In this document: positions 32,416 through 44,165 of the stretch, piece by piece | How the letters are laid out: each line of letters begins with the position of its first letter | How positions within the stretch are numbered: position 1 is the first letter of the stretch | From: Oopsacas minuta | Taxonomy: Eukaryota; Porifera; Hexactinellida; Lyssacinosida; Leucopsacidae | DNA length: 64,000 bases | Assembly: GCA_024704765.1 (NCBI GenBank) | Contig: JAKMXF010000312.1 | Location: 62,001 to 126,000 of the forward strand | Reading direction: 5' to 3' | Notes under the pieces: generated by a model | Told to the model about the DNA's origin: nothing | Seen by the model: the letters and a program-made list of their open reading frames with translations, nothing else | Databases searched by the model: none | Made by a program: the position numbers and the translations under genes

Positions 32416-35400
32416 AGCTATAATTCTATTAATAGTCATTACCATTAGTGATGTTGATCTGTTGACAGTTATTGAGTAATTGCATTTATTTGTGTATTGT
32501 TTATTTTAATTTAATAATAATAATAGTTAGCATGTGGAATGTTTAAGGTTTTTTTCTTACAAATAAATTCACAAATAAGTAAACAAACAAACAAAACAAA
32601 CAAAACAACAAGTTCCCTCCATTTATACATAATAATATATCTTTGATTCAATTATCATTTTACTAAGAGCAAATAAATAATAATAAATAATAATAAACAA
32701 CACAACAACACAACAACAATCATATAACACTAGATAACTCACTCCTAAAAGGAGAATAACAAGAAAATACAAACAAAAATCCATCTTTAAACAAATAAGG
32801 TGTTTCTCTCCAAAAACTAACATTAGGAATTATTTCAACACCTCGTGCTCCTCTCACACATATTTGGCATAAAAACCCACCAATAAAATAGACCAATAGG
32901 AATGTACCCCCTAGGACAACTAATAGAATGAATAACACCGGTTCATTCTCAATGGTAAAATGTCGTAATTTGATTGGACAAGCGTTCTCAGTCACTAATC
33001 TGAATTTTAACTTTTTTTCATCATATGACAGAATTGAAAATGTGTCGCCCTGTCTCTCTATGCCACTTGTACAAATTGCCTCCACAGTCACAATTATATC
33101 TCTGTTTGTGTATATCACACTTGTTGTGAAATGTGTCGTATTTGATATTATATTGAATTCTACGTTTGTTTGTGTAGCAATTACATAATACTTCTCTACT
33201 TTTGTTATTGTCTCTTTGAGACATAAACTTGCTTTGCTATTCTTTGTACATACTTTAGTGTTCCAATCTGCTAAAATTGCGCAAGGATAATACCTATGAA
33301 GACAATAATAACAACAATAATGAGTGTGTAATTCACAGACAATTATTATTAATTCAATCAATTGATTCGTATACAAAATTGCAAAATAATTATTATTTCG
33401 AACTATTATAATAATTGCTATGGAATTGCCAATTAATTCCTAATATTATACCAATTATAATCCCGTGATTCTTGTCGTATTTTAGTGATGGAGTTTTCGA
33501 ATAATCTATTGCTCCTAGAACTTTGGGACGACGCGTACTGTTCGAAAAGATGTCAGCAATACAGAATTTCATATGGTAGTAATTTCCTAGCCCAATTAGA
33601 TTTGAGGGTTCACCCAGTACGTAATATAGGCTCACATTATATTCGTTCAAATAATTGTACAAATTACGTCATGGTTTGTTATGCCTATCTGAGAAACTGA
33701 TTGGTTTATAATATACTCTAAAATACAGAAAACAGAAGTCGACTGTATTTCTATAGAATTGTATTATCCATAGTCCAAAACATGAACTTACTTATATTCC
33801 AAATATGTTCCATTCATGTGATGATGCGCTATGAAATATTTTCCTCTCAGTTTTGATAGATCCACCTTCTCGCGAGATTTATAGACACAAGAACAGCTGT
33901 TAATTCGCCTACAAACCTCACTCAATACAGTTTGTATGCAAACTATAAATAGTATCAATGTTGTTATCTGCATCTATAAACATACAAGAATGTATCCAGC
34001 TGCAAAATGCAGTCAACTCCTGTTAGATGAAACACGGATATAGTGAAGTCTTAATTGTACAAATATGGTCACAAACCGTCAAAGTAACATATATCCCATC
34101 AGATATATTAAAGTGGGTATCAGGGCCCCTTTGATATAACAGGAGTTTACTGTAAATATTCGAGATTTTAAATATCTAATTAATATCTTAAAACACCTCT
34201 CAGAGAGGTGACGAATATCTAACCCAATCTAATTGCGATTTAATCGTCTTATTAAATATTTGGAAAAGCTATTCTAATCTTAAAATGTTACAAAAGTGTA
34301 TCTGTTGGTTACATCCAGGCTCAATTGGTTATTCCTCTTTTAAGAATAATTTACAATATCTTGTCATTACTATCCTATGTGTTCTACTTCCCCTGTCACG
34401 CATAGTATTACATATTTGTCCAGCTAATCAGTGGATTCAACCCTTTGATAATACAACTGATATATCTATATTTGACAAACACAAGACCCCAGCTTCCTAA
34501 TAGTTATGTTACATAAACTCATTCAAACGGTGCGTGGGTATCCCTATATAAATGTGAGGGAAAAATTGTTTGTGAGTTATTATCCAAGTTTAAATACACA
34601 AAAACACGTAAATTCAATACAGTTTTATTTTTTTGATATATGAAATGTTGATATTTTCACACCTTCAAGAGCCAATTCAAATCCTACTAATCCTATTCCT
34701 TGCTTATCTCATAACTTGGATTATTTGTCTTTTGATAACTATATTATTTGTGTGTACTTTAAGCGCCATATTAATTATCACCCTTTTAAGAGGCAGAGAA
34801 TATTCACATATATTAAGAGTACATAACACCTCGCTCCATTTCCTATTCCACATATGTCTTGTGCCTCTATACTCAATGCTTGGAGTGCCACTTGCAATAT
34901 TTTACGTCATTTTGGCTACAATTTTGAACTTTGGGTTGCTGTTTTGGACACTAACTTGGATGTTATACTCAAAGATATTGACACTATTCTTTGAGACAAA
35001 AACCAATATTGTATCTTACAAATCATTCGAACGTGCGAACTCAGCAAAATCAGATGAATGCTATCAATTGAAACAGCTGGTCTTAAAAAAACACATTTGA
35101 GGATTTTACACCTTTTGTATGCTATTTATACTTTGTTATTTGTTATGTCAAGTTATATATTAAACAGGAAATATAGGAATGTGTACCTTGAGTGTCTGTG
35201 GGATTGTAGGAACATGTGTGGTCCAAATAATCTACTGTTATTATCTAATCAAACCTCCCCCGAGCGGGTAAAATAGCTTTAGCGAATTCCTAGTCCCTTA
35301 CAGATGATCTTTCATAAACGCGGTAGTATTTTGGGCGTCCCTGACTGGCCTAGCTTATCCATGGTTCAGTAATGCAAGCAAATCGTGCGTATAGATAAAT

Positions 35401-38400
35401 CTGTGGAGGTAACACTGAATTTCTATCAGGTCATGATAGAAGCTTCGCTATTAATCTGTACGCACGATTTGCTTTGTATTACTGAACCATGGATAAGCTA
35501 GACATTATGTGAGCAATAATTCTTCTAATCGCATTAACAGATCGTATAGTAGTTTTGTTTACCTTTCTCAATAAACACAAACAACAAATTCACATATAAC
35601 TTGAATATTGTACGCACAATTCTCTGTTAGATATTTATACTATTCCCATCCACAATGTGAATCAACCAGCTGATAATCACGTGAATATTTGCATTGTTGA
35701 ATATATGAAATTTATAATAGGTGTAGGGAAGGCTATCTTCAAAATATATACCTGTCTTATTGTCATGAATATATGCATATGAGTACATTAAAGGGGCGAT
35801 TTGCACCTAGGGCAGGTGATTTACTGAGGATATAATCTTCACACCTTTTTCATCACGGTATTTCTCATATTTTTAGGAATTTGAAGTGGCATAATATGTG
35901 GCAGCCTGACACACACCATTCGGCCATAGCGACACCAAATTCTTACTGATACAATATAGTGTAGTATAGTTCTAAATATAGAACACGTGATAGGGTATTG
36001 AGTATCCATTAGGGACATATATATTGTTTGAGAGTGTATTAGCACACAAATGAATTATTTAGGAATAATACTAACAGTGTGCCTGCTTAACACTGTATTC
36101 ACTCAGGAGGTTAAAAAAGTGGGAGATTGTGTCTGGGCCACTTCTGACCTCACACTTGACCTGAGAGACTTTGGATTTTTGGAATACGATAACCCTTCAG
36201 GAGTAGCTACCTACAGGTATTACCCATGTACCATTAACGCTGATTGGGATCCTGATAACTGTGCTATTCGAAATAAACCCGCACTTTGCCAGGAGAACTA
36301 TGAGGCTGTGACATATATAGTCGGTAAGCAAGAAACTGCAAGTGTGAAAATAGTGTCGAAGGACACATTTGAATTAACATATACTGATGGTAATGATGGT
36401 AGAAAAGGAGTTGTCACTCTAAGTTGTTTCCAAAATTCAGATGAATTCAAGTTTGATTATGAGGAGTATCCTACTTATTTCTTTTCTATGAGTGTAGAGA
36501 ATGCTTGTAAGAGTGAGGGATACCCCGGGGGGTCTACAGGAGGAGATGATGGAGGGTTCGCGTTATTCATAATCCTAGTGCTCGCGTCTATCTTCGCCGT
36601 GACAACGTATATTGTAGGAGGAATGCTGTTTATGTATTTGCATAAGAAAGAGAGAGGAATTGGATTAATACCAAATCTAGCTTTCTGGAAAGATTCCCCA
36701 TTTCTATTCAGAGACGGATTCTTGTTTACTTTCTCATTTATCCCGCAGGTCAGAGAGTACATGAAGGATCACATTAAAGAGGATTACTCCAAAGTACCCA
36801 GTTAATATTGTTTGTATTTACTTGTTGTTTGTATTGTTATTATTAGAGTAGTAATTACATGTTGTACATATATTTCACTTTGAAACGGTCAAGGTTGCAA
36901 TGCTCTCCTTTGATTTGAGACATACAAAGTCTTAATGACTTCCTCCATATCTATAAATAACCAGAAGGCATATTTTAACACCTCCCTTAATTAATCATAT
37001 GACAGAAATTCTAAGAAAATAGCACATTTTCTACTGAATTAATAACTAAGAATAGAAGTATAGTTCTATAATATAGAACACGTGATAGGGTATTGAGTAT
37101 CCATTAGGGACATATATATTGTATGAGAGTGTATTAGCACACAAATGAATTATTTTGGAATAATACTAACAGTGTGTCTGCTTAACACTGTATTCACTCA
37201 GGAGGTTAAAAAAGTGGGAGATTGTGTCTGGGCCACTTCTGACCTCACACTTGACCTGAGAGGAATTGATTTCGTACAGGACTTCGATGACAATAACCCA
37301 GCCACCTACAGGTATTATCCTTGCAAGATAGAGTCGAATTGGGATGATACAGAGTGTACTGTCAGTAAGCAGACAGCTCTCTGCCAGGAGTATCATGGAA
37401 GTAAATATCTAATTGGGAGACTAAATCAAGTTAGCGTTAAGTTAATTAAGGAAAATACTTTTGAGTTAAAGTATAGCGGAGGTAGCAAGAGTCGAACCGG
37501 AACAGTAACGTTAACCTGCTTCCAGAATTCGGACAGTTTTGCGTTCGTTCGAGAAGAAAGTGACCCTTTTAGATATTACTTCAGTATGAGCGTGAGTACT
37601 GCTTGCAAAAATGGAGTGCCCGGGGGGTCTACAGGAGGGGATGATGGAGGATTCGCGTTATTCATAATCCTAGTGCTCGTGTCTATCTTCGCCGTGACAA
37701 CGTATATTGTAGGAGGAATGCTGTTTATGTATTTGCATAAGAAAGAGAGAGGAATTGGATTAATACCAAATCTAGCTTTCTGGAAAGATTCCCCATTTCT
37801 ATTCAGAGACGGATTCCTGTTTACTTTCTCATTTATCCCGCAGGTCAGAGAGTACATGAAGGATCACATTAAAGAGGGTTACTCCAAAGTACCCAGTTAA
37901 TATAGTTTGTATTTACTTGTTGTTTGTATTATTATTATTATAGTAATAGTTTTACTGTTAAATGCGACAAATACCAATACCATTGTGCCTTCAAGGAGTC
38001 CCTGAGGTCTGACTGGGCATATATGTTGCTCACCATGGCACGAGCACTCAGGTCTCCTTTCATAACTTAATAATAATAAATAATGTTATAATAATGACAA
38101 TACAAACAAACAAGTAAATACAAACAATATTAACTGGGTACTTTGGAGTAATCTTCTTTGATGTGATCCTTCATGTACTCTCTGACCTGCGGGATAAATG
38201 AGAAAGTAAACAAGAATCCGTCTCTGAATAGAAATGGGGAATCTTTCCAGAAAGCTAGATTTGGTATTAATCCAATTCCTCTCTCTTTCTTATGCAAATA
38301 CATAAACAGCATTCCTCCTACAATATACGTTGTCACGGCGAAGATAGACGCGAGCACTAGGATTATGAACAACACGAATCCTCCATCATCCCCTCCTGTA

Positions 38401-41400
38401 GACCCCCCGGGCACTCCATTTTTGCAAGCAGTACTCACGCTCATACTGAAGTAATAATTAATAGGGTAATTTTCTTCTCGAACGAACGCAAAACTGTCCG
38501 AATTCTGGAAGCAGGTTAACGTTACTGTTCCGGTTCGACTGTTGCTACCTCCGCTGTAAATCAACTCAAAAGTATTTTCCTTGATCAAGTTAACGCTAAC
38601 TTGATTTAGTCTACCAATTAGATAATTACTTCCCCCATACTCCTGGCAGAGAGCTGTCTGCTTACTGACAGTACACTCTGTATCATCCCAATTCGACTCT
38701 ATCTTGCAAGGATAATACCTGTAGGTGGCTGGGTTATTGTCATCGAAGTCCTGTACGAAATCAATTCCTCTCAGGTCAAGTGTGAGGTCAGAAGTGGCCC
38801 AGACACAATCTCCCACTTTTTTAACCTCCTGAGTGAATACAGTGTTAAGCAGACACACTGTTAGTATTATTCCAAAATAATTCATTTGTGTGCTAATACA
38901 CTCTCATACAATATATATGTCCCTAATGGATACTCAATACCCTATCTTGTGTTCTATATTTAGAACTATACTTCTATTCTTAGTTATTAATTCAGTAGAA
39001 AATGTGCTATTTTCTTAGAATTTCTGTCATATGATTAATTAAGGGAGGTGTTAAAATATGCCTTCTGGTTATTTATAGATATGGAGGAAGTCATTAAGAC
39101 TTTGTATGTCTCAAATCCAAGGGTCTATCAAAGGAGAGCATTGCAACCTTGACCGTTTCAAAGTGAAATATATGTACAACAATTACTTAGTACTTTAATA
39201 ATGACAATACAAACAAACAAGTAAATACAAACAATATTAACTGGGTACTTTGGAGTAATCTTCTTTGATGTGATCCTTCATGTACTCTCTGACCTGCGGG
39301 ATAAATGAGAAAGTAAACAAGAATCCGTCTCTGAATAGAAATGGGGAATCTTTCCAGAAAGCTAGATTTGGTATTAATCCAATTCCTCTCTCTTTCTTAT
39401 GCAAATACATAAACAGCATTCCTCCTACAATATACGTTGTCACGGCGAAGATAGACGCGAGCACTAGGATTATGAATAACGCGAACCCTCCATCATCCCC
39501 TCCTGTAGACCCCCCGGGGATTCCCCCACTCTTACAAGCATTCTCTACACTCATAGAAAAGAAGTAAGTAGGATAGACCTCATAATCAAACTTGAATTCA
39601 TCTGAATTTTGGAAACAACTTAGAGTCACCTTCCCCTCTCTACCCGAAAAGCCTCCCTCGTAAGACAACTCAAAAGTGTCCTTTGTGAGTGACTTAACGC
39701 TTACTGTGTTGAGCTTACCTACAATGTAAATGGACCCGTCTTGGTGGTTTTTCTGGCAGAGTGCCGGCTTGTTATCAGCGGTACAACCATATTGACTCCA
39801 ATCAGAGTTTATCTTACAGGGATAATATCTGTATGTAGCTTGGCTAAAATCATCGTCGTATTCTAAAAATCCAAAGTCTCTCAGGTCAAGTGTGAGGTCA
39901 GAAGTGGCCCAGACACAATCTCCCACTTTTTTAACCTCCTGAGTGAATACAGTGTTAAGCAGACACACTGTTAGTATTATTCCAAAATAATTCATTTGTG
40001 TCCTAATACACTTTCATACAATATATATGTCCCTAATGGATACTCAATACCCTATCACGTGTTCTATATTTAGAACTATACTACACTATTCCATGATTTG
40101 GATTATCTTAACATTATTTTGAGAATTGAATGACTATAATCTCCGTGGTGAACATTTCTAATCCAAGAATATGTGTGGAGATATTCTAATGCTTAATTCT
40201 TGTATATATATTAATTTTACTAATAACAAGTAAACAAACAAACAACAAATAATAAGGGTATCAAACTTAGATACCATCTGGTAAATTATTATAATTCCTT
40301 GCGGCTGTCTGTCTGGTATTCTCCAACCCTCCCATAAGTTTTACATGCAGTCTTAACACTCATGCTAAAATGATATATTGGAAATACTTCATAATCAAAG
40401 TAGAATACGTCATCATCTTGGAAGCATGTAATGGTGACTATCCCTTTTCTATTATTATTTCCTCCAAAGTACATCAATTCGAAAGTGTACGGTTTCACTA
40501 AGGTGACAACCAGCTGACTTTGATTACCAATTAAGTGAGTAGGACCTTGATACTTCTGACAGAGAGCAGGGTTGTTTCCGATCGTGCATACACTCGGGTC
40601 CCAATTAGAGTACACTTTGCAAGGATAATACCTGAAAGTTCCTGGGTTGTTATGATTGAAATATTCGAAAAAATACAAATCTGTCAGGTCAAGTGTGAGG
40701 TCAGAAGTGGCCCAGACACAATCTCTCACTTTTTTAACCTCCTGAGTGAATACAGTGTTAAGCAGACACACTGTTAGTATTATTCCAAAATAATTCATTT
40801 GTGTGCTAATACACTCTCAAACAATATATATGTCCCTAATGGATACTCAATACCCTATCACGTGTTCTATATTTAGAACTATACCATCACGACTTTAGTA
40901 TTGCACTATACCCAAATGGCCTTCTTTACAATCACAGCTTATTAAATCAACAGAATTCTAAATACCATTTGCCTCGTAGCGAAACTAAGCAACAAACCGC
41001 AAAGATGTTATTTAAGTTGTTAGAAACCAAACGTGTGCAAGTGTGGTGGGAGGTGTTAAATAGTGGCATGCCGGTCATACAGTTGAATTGCCCTAGGCCA
41101 AAGTGGTCAGGACATGGTCTGACTTATCTAACCATGTGTGTCACTCTGATGTCACATGGCTGTAACACAATCCACATCAGAGTATGCTTCAGTTAATATA
41201 TATAAACTCAAATTACAGAAGAAAAGTTACAATTCAAATGTATTGTATTATTCTTATACTAATTCTTGTCCCCCTAGCCAATGGTGCTAATTATAACTGC
41301 TCCTCTCAGACCCCGTGTTCCTGTAACCTCAAGGGAGTGGGGAATATGAACCTAACAGGTGTTAAGTTCCATAACAACCAAACATACGTAGAATCATTTG

Positions 41401-44133
41401 GATTTGATGGGTTCAGGTATAGATATTATCCTTGTGGTGCTGGTGGTCCATGGGGTAACGGAGACTGTAAGAAAGGGGACACAACCTGCCAGTACACTGG
41501 AGACGAGGGGTACTTCTCTCTGGGAACAGCTGTTAGATATGTTATATCACAGGCAGTGAGTGATAAACACATGCCATATGTTAGTTTTAGTTACTATGGT
41601 GGAACTAAGGGAAGGGCATCAACTGTGGAAATTATTTGTGACCCAGCGAGTTCTGTTGATAAATTGCAATTTATGGGTGAATATCCCACGCATGCGTATA
41701 ACTTCAAGTTAAATACAGTTAAGTTTTGCCCCAATATATCACCTCTATTCTGACGCAGTTTGTAAAGTATTTTGTTGTTGTTGTTGATATTATAAATTAA
41801 CTAAAATACACATATGATTACAATATATTTATAAACTAATATTTAGCTGGGCATTTTCTCATAATCTTCTTCAATTGTTTTCTTCAAATATTTTCTAACA
41901 AAAGGTATACAAGAAAATACAAACAAAAAACCATCAAAAAATAGGAACGGTGCTATTATCCAGAAACCGATATTCGGGATCAGTCCCAATCTTCGTTCTC
42001 CTTTGCATGCCATAATTCCAACACCAATGCCTAAGTATAGTATCAATCCAACTGGTAGCGTCACCATGAGAACAATGAATAATATATTACCTATTGGGGC
42101 GTCGGGTTGTTTATACAAACAAGCTTTAGGTGTCATAAATACAAAATTGTAGTTTATTATAGGACTCTCTGAGATGAATTTCAACTCATGAGACCCTCTA
42201 ATATCACACATAACTCTAACGGTAGCATTCCTTCTTCCATTAATAAAATCTGAGGTCCCATCTTGGAATAGAAAATCGAAATATGTATTGTCCCCCTTGG
42301 CAACAGCTCTAGTTATCTCGTAACTATTAGACTTACCGAGGACGTAATATTCACCGTCCCTGGTTTGTTGGCAGACAGCTGGGTGGTTTTCGATGGTACA
42401 AACTCCACCCCAATCAGCTTTAACCCCGCATGGATAATATCTATACGTGTAGACCCCTGATGTGATCTCTATATAGTCCAATCCACCTCCGCTACCCGCC
42501 AGATTCAATAGCCCAGCTGATTTAAGATTACATGTACACGCGGATTCCAATGTACAGTTTTCGTTGCTAGCGTATGATTGTGCAGCTATTAATAGTAACA
42601 CAATGATTTGAAAAATACCAAACATTTAAATATTCGATTAGACTGTATTGGACTATTTATTAGGTTTTTTGGTATATTAAATTTCAAATCTATTTTAATA
42701 TTATCTCATCGAATAGATTATTATTCTAATTATACTCATTTAGTTCCAATTGGAACCTATTTTGTATATGTTGATTGAGGAAATCGTAATACGTAGTGTA
42801 ACCTCCACAGACATGGTGTCAGGTACTCCGAAATTGCTACCCTGTTCCTCCTTTATGGAGGTTCATTTTCATGGGACTAGGGATTCGCTTTATTTATCAC
42901 CTCGTTTCCAGTAATTTAACACCTTTTGTTTGGTTCTGTTTCTGGTCAAGTGACCAGATTAACTGGTGTCTGTAATATACGGAGTATCCGGTACGTATTT
43001 CTGATACCGTTATATATTCGTATAATTACTCTGTCTATGAGCTGTTAATATCATTTGATATATTGCCTAACCTTATTAGGTGTCACATGGCTGTAACACA
43101 ATCCACATCAGAGTATGCTTCAGTTAATATATAAACTGGAATTACAGAAGAATAGTTATAATTCAAATGTATTGTATTATTCTTATGCTAATTCTTGTCC
43201 CCCTAGCCAATAGTGCTAATGTCAACTGTTCCACTGAAACGGCGTGTTCCTGTGACCTTAAGGGGGTTGGGATCATGAGCTTACACGGGAAGAGATTCAA
43301 CAAAGAAAGTTACGTTGAGACATTGGGAAGTGACAAGAACACGTATAGATATTACCCTTGTGGTGTTGATAAAAATTGGGAGGGTGGCTGTACAACAGCT
43401 TCTACAATATGTCAGTATAGTGCGGCTGACGGATTGTATCACTCAATAGGGGAAACGAATACCTTTCAGGTGATAGAAGCAGTTGGCGATGGCGACAAAC
43501 CTTATATTAAATTCATGTACACGGGGGGAACAGATGATCGTGAATCCAATGTAAAAATTATTTGTGAACCCAAGAGTACTCAAGATACGCTAGTGTTCTT
43601 AGGCGAGTTTACTACTAAGACATATGATATAGAAATGACTACTGCTAAAATATGTCCGAATGCTAACCCAACACCTTCAGGTGGTGGTGGTGGTCCTGAC
43701 ATCCCAGCTCTGTTTATTTTAGTCCTATTAGTTCTATTTTTAGCCACAATCACGTATATAGTTGTTGGCGTGTTGTTGATGGTATTTTGGAAAGGGGCAA
43801 GAGGTCTTGAAGTGATTCCAAATCTGTCTTTTTGGAAAGATTTCCCATTTTTGTTTAAAGATGGAGTCTTGTTTTCATTTGCATACATTCCTGCTGCTCG
43901 ATCTCGTATCGGGGGAGAGAAGAGTTATTCACAACTCAAGTGATTGTTTGTTTACTTGTTTGTTTACATTTTATTAGCTTTTATTTTGTATATATTTTTG
44001 TTTATCATTATCATTAATAAATAAGTTATCTGATATCCCCGGGGTGTATGAATCCATAGTCTTATACCTGAAGCTATCAAAACAAGCACTATTTATCTAA
44101 TAATATATTCTACAAACAAACAAACAAACAAAC

Positions 44134-44165
<32 letters not shown>

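Larger units (their letters stand above)
35957..37945 (+). repeat. Left arm of a large inverted duplication
   Basis: Contains two M6P-receptor-like genes and their promoters. It is matched in reverse order by 38085-40090: the 36050 gene pairs with 39237, and the 37145 gene with 38130. Intergenic landmarks such as TTAATTAATCATATGACAG (about 36989, and reversed near 39030) are also mirrored. Confidence 0.85.
38085..40090 (-). repeat. Right arm of a large inverted duplication
   Basis: Mirror of 35957-37945. The outermost shared bases are ATAGTGTAGTATAGTTC on the left and its complement near 40074-40090 on the right. Arms of about 2 kb with a ~140-bp spacer. Confidence 0.85.

Noticed and set aside
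33485-33700. Plus-strand frame within the intron of the 32720-33973 gene
   Set aside because: Lies in a well-defined phase-2 intron and has no family features.
40969-41196. 75-residue frame before the 41238 gene
   Set aside because: Overlaps the duplicated promoter block; no signal peptide or motif.
41184-41237. Upstream ATG as start of the 41238 lectin gene
   Set aside because: It would put promoter-repeat sequence before the signal peptide; the paralog at 43167 begins with MYCIIL.
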